A stretch of 64,000 nt of DNA, taken from Mucilaginibacter achroorhodeus (GTDB lineage: Bacteria; Bacteroidota; Bacteroidia; Sphingobacteriales; Sphingobacteriaceae). The notes under the pieces are model-generated. The model was not told the DNA's origin. It saw nothing but the letters and a program-made list of their open reading frames with translations, and ran no database searches. Positions 16,311 through 25,530 of this stretch are shown one piece after another. Every line of letters begins with the position of its first letter. Position 1 is the stretch's first letter. The DNA is taken from positions 682,001 to 746,000 of the forward strand of contig NZ_VOEI01000001.1 of the NCBI RefSeq assembly GCF_007846095.1. The letters are read 5' to 3'. Made by a program: the position numbers and the translations under genes.

Positions 16311-17423
16311 TTATTTTAGTGAAACAACGGTGCTTAAAGGATAATGGTCTGACAATTTCTTCTCGATGATCTTATATTCGGACACTGAAAATTGCGGGCT
16401 AACCATCACATAATCTATCTGATAGTTGGGGAACGCACCGTTATAGGTACGGCCCAAGCCTGCACCTTTTTCCCTGAATGCGTTTTTTAATCCTTTCGCC
16501 ATTTGGTTTACCGCAAATGAAGATGGAGTATCATTAAAGTCGCCGGAAATGATGTATGGATAAGGACATTGTTTAGCGTGGTTCTTAATGATAAAAACAT
16601 GATCGGCCCGTTTTTGGAACGCAAGCTTTAATTTATAGCCTACCCTTTTTGTAGCGCCAATGTCTGTTTTGCCTTTTGATGATAACTTATCAAGATACTG
16701 ATAATCCTGCGGCTCAAATTTAATAGACTGCAAATGAACGCTGTACATCCTGAATATGGTGCTATCTTTCTGTATATCTACGTAGATACATTGGTTCCCA
16801 CTGTTCTTTTCAGATAGTTGTACTAACCCATAAGCCTTAATTGGAAACTTGGAGAAAATGGCTAAGCCGATAGATTCACTTTGGCTGGTCATGGTAGGCT
16901 CAAAATAATAATACTGGGCCCGCATCACCTGCTTTAAAGAGTCTATCATATTATAAATACCTTTCTTTTTGGTAAAAAACTCCTGCATGCCTATCACATC
17001 AGGCTGTTGCTCGCCAATCAGATTGAGTATCTCATGCTTTGTTGAAACATCATTTTTGGCACCAAAACGTTTAAAATCATGTACGTTATAGGTCATGATC
17101 CTGAGCTGATGTTGCGGAGGCGTGCTGCTTTCGCCCGCGGGCAGGCGTATACCTACATTATTGGTAAGCACGTTCCAGCCAATGAGGATACTTATCACAG
17201 AAATAAGAACAAACCATCTCCTTCGCAGTAACCAGTACGCTATCATTATCAGGTTACCAACCAATAACGGCGGGTAAGCAAGCCCAAAGAAAGCTATTGG
17301 CCAAAACTTACGCGGATCTGTTACCGGTGCCAGGTAGCTTATCAGCAAAGCCAGGCAAAGCAGGTAATTTATCCAAAGAAATAGTTTATCAATAAAAGGA
17401 AGGTTCCTGTTTCTAAACTTCAT
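16311..17423 (-). CDS. Endonuclease/exonuclease/phosphatase family membrane protein
   Basis: 370 residues. Three hydrophobic segments occupy about residues 12-90, followed by an EEP (DNase I-like) domain. Catalytic landmarks are MTYNVHDFKRFG (metal-binding Asn), QPDVIGMQEF (Glu), SGDFNDTPSS (Asp/Asn), and the C-terminal QIDYVMVSP and SDHYPL (catalytic His). The domain probably faces the periplasm and hydrolyses a phosphodiester or phosphate ester; the substrate is unknown. The gene is 3 nt downstream of a rhomboid gene and probably in one operon with mutL and both rhomboids. Confidence 0.9.
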   Translation of the reverse strand: MKFRNRNLPFIDKLFLWINYLLCLALLISYLAPVTDPRKFWPIAFFGLAYPPLLVGNLIMIAYWLLRRRWFVLISVISILIGWNVLTNNVGIRLPAGESSTPPQHQLRIMTYNVHDFKRFGAKNDVSTKHEILNLIGEQQPDVIGMQEFFTKKKGIYNMIDSLKQVMRAQYYYFEPTMTSQSESIGLAIFSKFPIKAYGLVQLSEKNSGNQCIYVDIQKDSTIFRMYSVHLQSIKFEPQDYQYLDKLSSKGKTDIGATKRVGYKLKLAFQKRADHVFIIKNHAKQCPYPYIISGDFNDTPSSFAVNQMAKGLKNAFREKGAGLGRTYNGAFPNYQIDYVMVSPQFSVSEYKIIEKKLSDHYPLSTVVSLK

Positions 17424-17426
17424 TTG

Positions 17427-18302
17427 TTAATGCTTGCTCAAGCTATCAAGGCTTTCCTTTTCCTGTTTGCTTAAACTATCGTAACCTGTAGCTGATATCT
17501 TATCTAAGATCCTGTCTATCTCATCCTGATGTGGTACGCCGGCAACAGCTTTTTTTGCCGAAAAATTGGTGCTTACCACTTTTAGTTTAGGCTTAGGTGC
17601 AAACAGTTTGGTGATGCCCCCTACCCAATCATTACCACGTTGCAACTGCTTAATATAAATGAAACCCATAAGCGCGCCACCAAGGTGAGCAATTTCTCCA
17701 CCTGCGTTGGCGCCTGCTATGCCTATAAAATCTATCACTATGTAAAATATAGCCAGCCATTTTAATTTAACCGGACCTATCAAAAACAGTTGGATGGCAT
17801 AATTGGGCAGCAGCGTAGCGGTGGCAATGATTATAGCCATAACACTGGCTGATGCCCCAACAACGGTGGCGTTAGCTGCAGCATCTATCCTGGTAAATCC
17901 GGGTATTAAGTTGTACGCAGCTACAAACAGTAAACCGCCTGCCAAGCCGCCGAAGATATATAATCCGATAGTGCGTTTATTACCAAGGTATTCTTCAAAT
18001 ATCTGCCCCATCCAATACAGCCAAAGCATGTTAAACAGGATGTGAAAAAAACCCGCATGCATAAACATGTAAGTGAAGGGCGTCCAAAAGCGATGGGTAA
18101 GTTTAGGTAATGAGGCGGGTAACAAAAGATACTCATTGGCGTAGTACATTATCGTATCATCGCCCATGTTATTGGCAAGTTTCCAGATCACCGAGACAAT
18201 GTTAACCGCCAGAAAAAGTATAACGTTTACGCCAATTAGCAGGCTTAACCTGCTATGCGATTTCAACATTTTGTATTGGATGTCCTGCCAAAGCGTACTC
18301 AT
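17427..18302 (-). CDS. Rhomboid family intramembrane serine protease (GASA type)
   Basis: 291 residues with about six membrane helices and a soluble C-terminal tail of about 65 residues. The catalytic pair is visible: Ser151 in GASA (149-152) and His206 in AHLGGALMG. The FTYMFMHAGFFHILFNMLWLY stretch is the rhomboid L1/TM2 signature. The catalytic motif is GASA rather than the usual GxSG, which keeps the serine but changes the following residue. It directly follows a second rhomboid gene (35 nt) and is followed by the EEP gene (3 nt). Confidence 0.93.
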   Translation of the reverse strand: MSTLWQDIQYKMLKSHSRLSLLIGVNVILFLAVNIVSVIWKLANNMGDDTIMYYANEYLLLPASLPKLTHRFWTPFTYMFMHAGFFHILFNMLWLYWMGQIFEEYLGNKRTIGLYIFGGLAGGLLFVAAYNLIPGFTRIDAAANATVVGASASVMAIIIATATLLPNYAIQLFLIGPVKLKWLAIFYIVIDFIGIAGANAGGEIAHLGGALMGFIYIKQLQRGNDWVGGITKLFAPKPKLKVVSTNFSAKKAVAGVPHQDEIDRILDKISATGYDSLSKQEKESLDSLSKH

Positions 18303-18337
18303 AACCTACTCCACTATTATATACAATTAAACCATTA

Positions 18338-19054
18338 TCAATAGAAATTGTTGGGGCGCTTTATATTCCATAACTTAATTAGCAGGAAGCCAAACAAAGC
18401 CCCGCCCAGGTGTGCAAAGTGGGCTACATTATCGCCTGCAAACCTGCCTATACCAGAGAACAGCTCTATGGCCACATAACCGATAACTACGTATTTGGCT
18501 TTTATAGGGATCGGTATAAAGATGATCATCATCTCCAGGTTTGGGTAAAGCATTGCAAAAGCCACCAATACCCCAAATATAGAACCCGATGCACCAACCA
18601 TTGGCATATTTACCAGGGTATATAATTTTTGGGCAACTTCCTGACCGCCTCCGTACTGAAAGTAAGATGCTTCTACACCTGCATTTGGTACAGAGAACGA
18701 GCCTGTGATAGCATGTATCTGGATAGCCTGTACAGCCATGTACAATACGTAGCCGCCCAGGCCGGTGATGAAATAGTAATTGAAAAATCTTTTAGAACCT
18801 AAAGCGTATTCAAGCAATGGCCCAAAAGAGAACAAGGCAAACATATTGAAAAAGATGTGTGATAACCCGCCATGCATAAACATGTAGGTTATGGGCTGCC
18901 AGGGTTTAAAAGAAGGCGAAGCGGGATAATATGCAGCGAATAAAGCCTCCATATCAATTACTTTTGCTAAAGCATATGTTGCTATAAAAAAGATGATATT
19001 TATAATGATGAGGTTCTTTACAACCGGCGTTAAATTGGCAAATGGTGATTGCAT
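18338..19054 (-). CDS. Rhomboid family intramembrane serine protease (GASG type)
   Basis: 238 residues, about six membrane helices and almost no soluble tail. Catalytic Ser156 lies in GASG (154-157) and His215 in AHLGGALFG; the ITYMFMHGGLSHIFFNMFALF segment is the rhomboid signature. Rhomboids cleave membrane-anchored substrates within the bilayer; the substrate is not known. It lies between mutL (39 nt upstream) and its GASA-type paralogue, the pair having probably arisen by duplication. Confidence 0.93.
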   Translation of the reverse strand: MQSPFANLTPVVKNLIIINIIFFIATYALAKVIDMEALFAAYYPASPSFKPWQPITYMFMHGGLSHIFFNMFALFSFGPLLEYALGSKRFFNYYFITGLGGYVLYMAVQAIQIHAITGSFSVPNAGVEASYFQYGGGQEVAQKLYTLVNMPMVGASGSIFGVLVAFAMLYPNLEMMIIFIPIPIKAKYVVIGYVAIELFSGIGRFAGDNVAHFAHLGGALFGFLLIKLWNIKRPNNFY

Positions 19055-19093
19055 CCTTTATTTATTATTGTAATTATGGTTTAAGCATCGCTG

Positions 19094-20959
19094 CTATTTT
19101 TCAAATCGTTCGGCAAGTTCTGCAAGTGTTACCGTGCTGATAACCGGCTTGCCGTTTAGGGCAAGATTTGGCATCTGGCAAGCAAAAAGCTGATCTACCA
19201 GTTGGTTCATCTCTTCCATAGATAGCTTTGTGCCGGCTTTCATGGCGCCATTGCGGGCAAGCGAACGTGCCAGGTTATCACGCTTATCTAACTTTAGGAT
19301 GGCCAGGTTGTTTTTAAAACCTTCCAATAACTGCTCAAGCAATTCGTGTTCGTTAGCATTGGTAAGGTCGGCAGGTATCCCCTCAACTACAACGGTGTTA
19401 CGACCAAACTCGCGTATATCAAAACCCAACGCGCGTATATCAGGTAACAGTTCTTTCAATAACTCAAAATCGGCGCTGTTTAGTGTAACCGACTGCGGGA
19501 ATAAACTTTGCTGGCTAACACCCGAGTGGTTTTGCAATTGCTGTAAAAAACGCTCGTACAAGATACGCTCATGCGCTGCCTGTTGACTTATCAGCATAAA
19601 GCCTGATTTTATCTGCGAAAGTATATACCTGTTATGCACCTGGAAGAATTGCTTTTCGCTGTTTTTAGTTACATCCTGCTCGTTAACTGCCATAGTAGCC
19701 GCTTCCTGATGTAATTCATGCTGTTGCGTTTCTTCCTTTTTGGCTATTTCGTAAAGCGTATCCCAGTTACGCGGGATGGCTGTACGGTGATCACTTACGC
19801 CGGTACTTCTATAAGACGCAGTTTCGCGCTCGTTCGTTTTCTTTTCTGTAGCGAAAGGATTAAAATCCGGATTAAAAGCAATGCTCGGCTGCTTAATCTC
19901 CTCAAAAGGTTTTGGGGTGATAAGGTGACCGATGCTATTCTCCTGGTCAAAATCAAGCGTTGGTGTGATATTATATTTTCCTAACGAACGCTTTACCGCA
20001 GAGCGAATAATTGCATAGATAGATTTCTCATCCTGGTACTTGATCTCCGTTTTTGTAGGATGCACATTGATATCGATCTTGGCCGGATCAATGTCAATAA
20101 ATAATACATACAGCGGATAAGTATCATCGGGCAATAATTCCTGGAAAGCTATCAGTACCGCATGGTTAAGATAATTATCCTTTATAAACCGGTTGTTTAC
20201 GAAAAAGAACTGTTCGCCTCGGGTTTTACGCGCAAATTCGGGTTTGCCAACAAAGCCGTGCAGTTTTATGATGGTTGTATCCTCCTCAACCGGCACTAAT
20301 CGCTGGTTATAGTTATTACCAAACAAGTGTACAATACGCTGCTTAAGCGATGCCGCGGGCAAATGGTAAACTTCCTGCCCGTCATGGTGCAGGGTTAAAA
20401 ATATCTGCGGATTGGCCAACGCCACACGCTGAAACTCATCAATGATATGACGCATCTCCACCGGGTTACTTTTTAAAAAGTTACGGCGGGCAGGGGTGTT
20501 GTAAAATAGGTTTTTAACCGAAATGGAGGTGCCCGTAGGCGCTGAGCAAGCTTCCTGACTGATCACTTCCGATCCTTCTGTCAGGATACATGTTCCTAAC
20601 TCATCTTCATGGCGGCGGGTCTTCAATTCAACCTGTGCAATAGCCGCGATAGATGCCATTGCCTCTCCCCTGAAACCCATGGTACGGATGGCAAAAAGGT
20701 CTTCAGCCTTGCGGATCTTCGATGTGGCATGGCGCTCAAAGCACATACGCGCATCAGTTAGGCTCATGCCGCAGCCATTATCAATTACCTGCATCAGGGC
20801 CTTACCTGCATCTTTTAAGATCAGCTGAATTTTATCGGCACCGGCATCTATAGCGTTCTCTATCAATTCTTTTACTGCCGATGCTGGTCGTTGCACCACC
20901 TCACCTGCGGCTATCTGGTTGGCAACGGCATCCGGTAAAAGCTGAATTATATCTGGCAT
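19094..20959 (-). CDS. mutL: DNA mismatch repair protein MutL
   Basis: 621 residues. The GHKL ATPase N-terminus is complete: AAGEVVQRPASAVKELIENA, DNGCGM, ERHATSKI, GFRGEAMASIAAI, and the later DINVHPTKTEIKYQDE that ends the N-terminal half. The C-terminal dimerisation domain begins near residue 430 (FFQVHNRYILSQI) and ends with an ACQMPNLALNGKPVISTV segment. No DQHA(X)2E(X)4E endonuclease motif was seen: the position reads QQAAHERILYE, so this MutL may lack intrinsic nicking activity. It heads the mutL-rhomboid-rhomboid-EEP run. Confidence 0.96.
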   Translation of the reverse strand: MPDIIQLLPDAVANQIAAGEVVQRPASAVKELIENAIDAGADKIQLILKDAGKALMQVIDNGCGMSLTDARMCFERHATSKIRKAEDLFAIRTMGFRGEAMASIAAIAQVELKTRRHEDELGTCILTEGSEVISQEACSAPTGTSISVKNLFYNTPARRNFLKSNPVEMRHIIDEFQRVALANPQIFLTLHHDGQEVYHLPAASLKQRIVHLFGNNYNQRLVPVEEDTTIIKLHGFVGKPEFARKTRGEQFFFVNNRFIKDNYLNHAVLIAFQELLPDDTYPLYVLFIDIDPAKIDINVHPTKTEIKYQDEKSIYAIIRSAVKRSLGKYNITPTLDFDQENSIGHLITPKPFEEIKQPSIAFNPDFNPFATEKKTNERETASYRSTGVSDHRTAIPRNWDTLYEIAKKEETQQHELHQEAATMAVNEQDVTKNSEKQFFQVHNRYILSQIKSGFMLISQQAAHERILYERFLQQLQNHSGVSQQSLFPQSVTLNSADFELLKELLPDIRALGFDIREFGRNTVVVEGIPADLTNANEHELLEQLLEGFKNNLAILKLDKRDNLARSLARNGAMKAGTKLSMEEMNQLVDQLFACQMPNLALNGKPVISTVTLAELAERFEK

Positions 20960-20983
20960 TAAAAAATCTTCCCTTCTCTGTTC

Positions 20984-21063
20984 GGCCTCTCCCTGCCCTC
21001 TCCAAAGGAAAGGGTTAAAAAGGTATAGCCCGTCTCCTTTGGAGAGGGGTTTGGGGCGAGGCT
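20984..21063. repeat. Imperfect palindromic intergenic repeat (CTCTCCAAAGGA type)
   Basis: An imperfect inverted repeat of about 30-bp arms: GCCTCTCCCTG...CCCTCTCCAAAGGA on the left and TCCTTTGGAGAGGGG...GGGGCGAGGC on the right. A related unit (GCCTCTCCCCAAACCCCTCC) occurs at 62134-62172. Repeats of this composition are common between genes in Sphingobacteriaceae. It occupies most of the 218-nt gap between mutL and the amidohydrolase gene. Confidence 0.75.
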
Positions 21064-21177
21064 TTCTTTAACCACCTTTTCAGGTGCTAAATTAATTATT
21101 TGATTGCATAACTTTACGGTTACATAGTTGTATATACTATTTGTGTTGACAATATTTACATCCGCCTGTTTATCAAT

Positions 21178-22812
21178 ATGAAGAAACCTCTCCTCGCAAT
21201 ACTATTGCTTGCAGCCGCTTGCAAACCCAAAAAGGAATATAACGCCGACCTGCTCATCAAAAATGCTGTTGTTTACACCGTCGATAGTACTTTTTCTACT
21301 GCAAATGCATTTGTAGTGAGCAATGGCAAGATACAGGCAGTTGGTAACATAGACTCGCTTGAAGATAAATACGTGGCACGCGAGGTGATAGATGCGCAGG
21401 GCAAAGCGGTTTATCCGGGGTTTATTGATGCTCACGCACATTTTATGGAGTATGGGCTGGGCTTGCAATACGCAAATTTAGTAGGTCTTAAAAGCTGGCA
21501 GGCCACATTGGATACCGTTAAAAATTATGCTACCCATAGAACAGAAGGCTGGATAGTTGGATGGGGCTGGGACCAAAACACCTGGGCAAACAAAGCATTC
21601 CCTAACAAGGCAAAGCTAGATTCGCTATTCCCTGTACGCCCGGTTATTTTGAATCGAGTTGACGGCCATGCAGCTATTGCAAACGAGGCGGCGTTGAATA
21701 TAGCGGGTGTTAAGCCCGGACAAAAAATTATAGGTGGCGCCATTGAAACCATCAATGGCAAGCTAACAGGCATTTTGGTGGATAACGCCGTTGGTATTGT
21801 TACCCGCAAAATACCTACGCCAACCGAGCCGATGATACAGGCTGCCCTGCTGGATGCGCAAAAGAACTGCTTTGCTGTAGGCTTAACCACTATTGATGAT
21901 TGCGGCGTTCCTTACCAGCTTATAAATGTAATTGCGCAACTTCAGCACAAAGGCGACCTTAAGATGCGCCTGTACCTGATGCTGGCAGATCAACCAGAAA
22001 ATTATGATTACTTGTTTAAACGTGGTGCCTATAAAACACCAGGTTTAAATGTACGCGCCTTTAAGGTTTATGCCGATGGCGCTTTGGGTTCGCGCGGGGC
22101 CTGTTTGCTGAAACCATATACCGACCAACCTAAATGGAACGGATTTTTGTTGAGCCAAAAAACACATTTTGAAGAGGTTGCTAAAAAAATTGCCGAACAT
22201 GGTTTCCAGATGGCAACACACGCCATTGGGGATTCTGCCAACCGGGTCATCTTAAAGATATATGCAGAGAACCTGAAAGGTAAGAATGATAAACGCTGGA
22301 GAATTGAGCATGCGCAGATCATTTCACCGGAGGATGTTAAGCTGTTTGGCGATTACAACATCATACCGTCTGTACAGCCTACACACGCTACATCAGACAT
22401 GGCATGGGCAATCAAACGCCTCGGTGCTGATCGGCTTAAAACGGCTTATGCCTACAAAAATCTGCTTAAGCAAAATGGATGGATACCGCTGGGTACCGAT
22501 TTCCCGGTTGAAAATATAAATCCTATGTACACGTTTTATGCTGCAGTCGAACGGAAGGATCTAAAGGGCCAGCCGGATGGGGGATTTCAAATGGAGAATG
22601 CCCTTGACCGCCAGGAAGCCCTGCGCGGCATGACCATATGGGCAGCCAAAGCAAATTTTGAAGAGAAGGAAAAGGGCAGTATTGAGCCGGGCAAATTTGC
22701 CGACTTCGTTATCCTCGACCAGGATATCATGAAAGCCAGGGGCAGCGAGTTGCCAAAAATTAAAGTGTTAAAAACGTTTGTAAATGGTGTTAAGGTTTAT
22801 GAGAAAAAATAA
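21178..22812 (+). CDS. Amidohydrolase lipoprotein (YtcJ/Amidohydrolase_3 family)
   Basis: 544 residues. A lipoprotein signal is present (MKKPLLAILLLAAAC, lipid Cys15), so the enzyme is exported and membrane-anchored. Metal-binding features of the amidohydrolase superfamily are visible: DAHAHF (His86, His88), FKVYADGALGSRGA with the bridging-type region, ATHAIGDSAN, IEHAQI, and GTDFPVE near the C-terminus. YtcJ-like enzymes hydrolyse amide or carbamate-type bonds in unknown small molecules. Its last 14 nt overlap the next gene, so the two are cotranslated. Confidence 0.92.
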   Translation: MKKPLLAILLLAAACKPKKEYNADLLIKNAVVYTVDSTFSTANAFVVSNGKIQAVGNIDSLEDKYVAREVIDAQGKAVYPGFIDAHAHFMEYGLGLQYANLVGLKSWQATLDTVKNYATHRTEGWIVGWGWDQNTWANKAFPNKAKLDSLFPVRPVILNRVDGHAAIANEAALNIAGVKPGQKIIGGAIETINGKLTGILVDNAVGIVTRKIPTPTEPMIQAALLDAQKNCFAVGLTTIDDCGVPYQLINVIAQLQHKGDLKMRLYLMLADQPENYDYLFKRGAYKTPGLNVRAFKVYADGALGSRGACLLKPYTDQPKWNGFLLSQKTHFEEVAKKIAEHGFQMATHAIGDSANRVILKIYAENLKGKNDKRWRIEHAQIISPEDVKLFGDYNIIPSVQPTHATSDMAWAIKRLGADRLKTAYAYKNLLKQNGWIPLGTDFPVENINPMYTFYAAVERKDLKGQPDGGFQMENALDRQEALRGMTIWAAKANFEEKEKGSIEPGKFADFVILDQDIMKARGSELPKIKVLKTFVNGVKVYEKK

Positions 22813-24619
22813 GCGCGGTTTATACTTAACTGCACTGTTCGGGTTAATTTTAGTTCATTCGGCTTGTGCGCAGCCACAGCCATTTACCGGAAAAGCATAT
22901 GTAAATGAACAGCGGTCTGCAGAGCAGGCCACCGTGTTGCTTAACAACGAAAAGAATATTATTCCACTACGTAACCTGGATAACAACAGGATAGCGAGCA
23001 TCCATTTCTCTACAGCTTATGCCGTTGGCTTTGACAGCCTTTTAAACAAGTATGCCAAAGTTGATGTGATAAATGGAAACGATTACATGGGTGCCAAACC
23101 GCTTGATATGCTGGTACAGGACACCAAGTTTTATCAAACGCTTATCCTCCAACTTACCGACGCTGAATTGAGTAATCCGCAGATCATCCAGTTCATCAAA
23201 AATAATCAGAAAATGAAGGATGTGGTGATATCATTCATTGGTAACAGCGCTTCACTTGTTCAACTGAATGATATTACAGCTCCTGTTATCTGGTCGGCAA
23301 GGGTATCACCTGTTTCGGCTTTATTTAGCGCACAGGCCATATTTGGCGGTGTTTCGATAACGCAAAGGCTCACTAAAAGCTATTCGCCTAAATATGCTGC
23401 TAATACGGGCTTTATTACTTCAAAAGTTCGTTTGCAATACACTGTACCGGAAGATGCCGGTATTAATGCCGATAACCTGAACAGCGCCATAGATGCCATC
23501 GCCCGCGAGGCCATTGCGCAGCGTGCTACGCCAGGCTGTGTAGTATTAGTGGCCAAGGATGGAAAGGTGATCTTCAATAAAGCATATGGCTACCACATGT
23601 ATGACAATGGTATACAGGATAAGATAACTGATATATTCGATGTTGCATCCATGACTAAAATATCGGCTACCACGATGGAGGCCATGCAATTGTACGATCA
23701 GGGTAAACTAAACCTCGACTCAACCATCGGCAGTTATATGCCTATAGCCCGCAACACTAATAAAAAAACTTTATCTGTCCGCGAAATATTAGAACACCAG
23801 GCAGGCCTTATACCGGATATTAAAACCTTTGAAGTTGTAAAACCTACTGACCATACCGTTGACTCATCTGCAGCTTTCCCAACTAAAGTAAACGAGGGTT
23901 ATTACCTGCGAAGAAATTATTTCGAGGATGTGATGCTGCCGGCAATGTTAACCTCGCCGGTAAAAACCCGCGGCCAATATGTGTACAGTGATGTAGGTTT
24001 GATATTCGCGCAGCAAATAGTTGAAACTATTACATCAACCCCGCTTAACCTTTACGTACAAAAGAAATTTTATGATCCGCTTGGCATGCAAACCGCTGGT
24101 TTTTTGCCGCTAATGCGTTTCCCGGCTGTACGAATTGCGCCAACAGAAGATGACAGGAAAGACCGTAAAGCACTGCTTGACGGCTACGTACATGACCCAA
24201 CTGCAGCTTTAATGGGCGGCGTTGCCGGGCACGCAGGCCTATTTGCCAGCGCAAACGATATAGCCATCCTTTATCAGATGATGCTTAACCGCGGCACCTA
24301 CGGCGGTGTCCAATATATTAAACCGGAAACGGTTGACCTATGGACTTCGAAACAATCCGCGGTTAGTCGCCGTGGTATTGGCTTTGACCGCTGGGATCCA
24401 ATTGCCGACAGGCATTACCCATCAAAACTGGCATCAGACCAAACTTACGGCCATACCGGTTTTACAGGCACTTGCATTTGGGTAGATCCTAAATATAACC
24501 TGGTGTATGTTTTCTTATCCAACCGTGTTTATCCTAATGTGGGTAACAAACTTGGTAGTTTAAACATACGCCCGCGCATACAGGATGCAGTTTACGAGGC
24601 AATACAGAAAGGAATGTAG
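22799..24619 (+). CDS. Serine hydrolase (class C beta-lactamase-like) with GH3 C-terminal-type N-domain
   Basis: 606 residues from ATG 22799 (MRKNKRGLYL), chosen because it gives a signal peptide; the frame also extends five codons upstream. Residues 40-200 (SAEQATVLLNNEKNIIPLRN onward) resemble the middle, GH3_C-type segment of Bacteroidota NagZ/beta-lactamase fusions, but the catalytic GH3 barrel is absent. Residues 215-600 are a beta-lactamase-like hydrolase: SxxK as S284-M-T-K287, Tyr396-Ser-Asp at the YxN position, and H552-T-G554 in place of KTG. A function in peptidoglycan or muropeptide processing is plausible but not shown. It overlaps the amidohydrolase gene by 14 nt. Confidence 0.88.
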   Translation: MRKNKRGLYLTALFGLILVHSACAQPQPFTGKAYVNEQRSAEQATVLLNNEKNIIPLRNLDNNRIASIHFSTAYAVGFDSLLNKYAKVDVINGNDYMGAKPLDMLVQDTKFYQTLILQLTDAELSNPQIIQFIKNNQKMKDVVISFIGNSASLVQLNDITAPVIWSARVSPVSALFSAQAIFGGVSITQRLTKSYSPKYAANTGFITSKVRLQYTVPEDAGINADNLNSAIDAIAREAIAQRATPGCVVLVAKDGKVIFNKAYGYHMYDNGIQDKITDIFDVASMTKISATTMEAMQLYDQGKLNLDSTIGSYMPIARNTNKKTLSVREILEHQAGLIPDIKTFEVVKPTDHTVDSSAAFPTKVNEGYYLRRNYFEDVMLPAMLTSPVKTRGQYVYSDVGLIFAQQIVETITSTPLNLYVQKKFYDPLGMQTAGFLPLMRFPAVRIAPTEDDRKDRKALLDGYVHDPTAALMGGVAGHAGLFASANDIAILYQMMLNRGTYGGVQYIKPETVDLWTSKQSAVSRRGIGFDRWDPIADRHYPSKLASDQTYGHTGFTGTCIWVDPKYNLVYVFLSNRVYPNVGNKLGSLNIRPRIQDAVYEAIQKGM

Positions 24620-24640
24620 CATCGTGAACATAGCATGATG

Positions 24641-24674
24641 AAAGGGTGGCTTACAAGAGGCCACCCTTTTTTTT
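24641..24674 (+). terminator. Intrinsic terminator after the beta-lactamase-like gene
   Basis: A 10-bp stem (AAAGGGTGGC with GCCACCCTTT), 9-nt loop, followed by a run of T, 21 nt after the stop codon. Confidence 0.9.
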
Positions 24675-24745
24675 GCAATCAAAAAGAGTGCGTTGCAATA
24701 GAAGTTCGCTTTGATGTTTTTTTAATAAGAATTTGCAAACTTTCA

Positions 24746-24778
24746 GATCCTGAAACAAGTTCAGGACGACGATAGGAT
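24746..24778. repeat. Short palindromic repeat (CCTGAA-N5-TTCAGG)
   Basis: GATCCTGAAACAAGTTCAGG holds a 6-bp inverted repeat with 5-nt loop and is followed by ACGACGATAGGATC. Sequences of this form recur between genes in related genomes. It touches the 3' end of the GT2 gene. Confidence 0.5.
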
Positions 24779-25530
24779 CAATCGTTCGTCCTTCTATTCA
24801 GTAGCCAATACCAGGCGAGGTTAAAGGCGATCACACCGTGATTAAAAAGCGTCGGTACCAAACCGTAATGTCTTTTCATGATATCAAAACGCTCCAGCAG
24901 GCTTTGGCGGTGTTTGGCTTTTGACATACCTCCTACCAAGTATTTGGCAACGTAGCCTTCAACCTTTACGATCTTCTTTGCGTTCTTTGCTGCTTTGATG
25001 ATCCAGTCAATGTCAGCGCTGAGCTGATATTTTGGATCGTATGGTTCTACCAAGGAGCGCTTAATGTAAATTGCCTGATGGCTAACGCTCATACCATATT
25101 TAAAACTTCGCCAGTTAAACTTTTCAGGAGCTTTGTGTCGGCGGCGGCCAAGGCTTTGGCGCTCGTCACTAACCATTTCGGTTTCGCCGTAGTAAATGTC
25201 GGCATCAGGCGAAGCAGCAAATACTTTAGCAACTGTGTTGGTGTCATAAAACTCATCGCCCGAGTTCATGAAGATAATGTAGTCGCCTGTGGCTAACACA
25301 AGCCCCTTATTCATGGCATCATAAATGCCTTTGTCTTTTTCGCTGATAAGTTTGGCTAACTTGTCTTCGTATTTTTTAACTACATCCAACGTCCCATCGT
25401 TTGATGCGCCATCGATAACAATATACTCGATATCCGGATAGGTTTGATTCAAAACAGATAGCATAGTTCGTTCAATATCGCGAACATTGTTATATACAAT
25501 GGTTATAACCGAAAGTACGGGCTGTTTCAT
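24778..25530 (-). CDS. Glycosyltransferase family 2
   Basis: 250 residues, cytoplasmic GT-A fold. The N-terminus SVITIVYNNVRDIERTMLSV and IEYIVIDGASNDGTLDVV are the nucleotide-sugar binding strands of GT2 enzymes; GDYIIFMNSGDEFYD holds the metal-binding Asp (SGDE in place of DDD). It probably adds a sugar during surface polysaccharide synthesis. The start codon overlaps the stop of the upstream GT4 gene by 4 nt. Confidence 0.93.
   Translation of the reverse strand: MKQPVLSVITIVYNNVRDIERTMLSVLNQTYPDIEYIVIDGASNDGTLDVVKKYEDKLAKLISEKDKGIYDAMNKGLVLATGDYIIFMNSGDEFYDTNTVAKVFAASPDADIYYGETEMVSDERQSLGRRRHKAPEKFNWRSFKYGMSVSHQAIYIKRSLVEPYDPKYQLSADIDWIIKAAKNAKKIVKVEGYVAKYLVGGMSKAKHRQSLLERFDIMKRHYGLVPTLFNHGVIAFNLAWYWLLNRRTND

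Noticed and set aside
24746..24778. Second terminator for the GT2 gene
   Set aside because: The CCTGAA/TTCAGG hairpin is short and without a T run; treated as a dispersed repeat.
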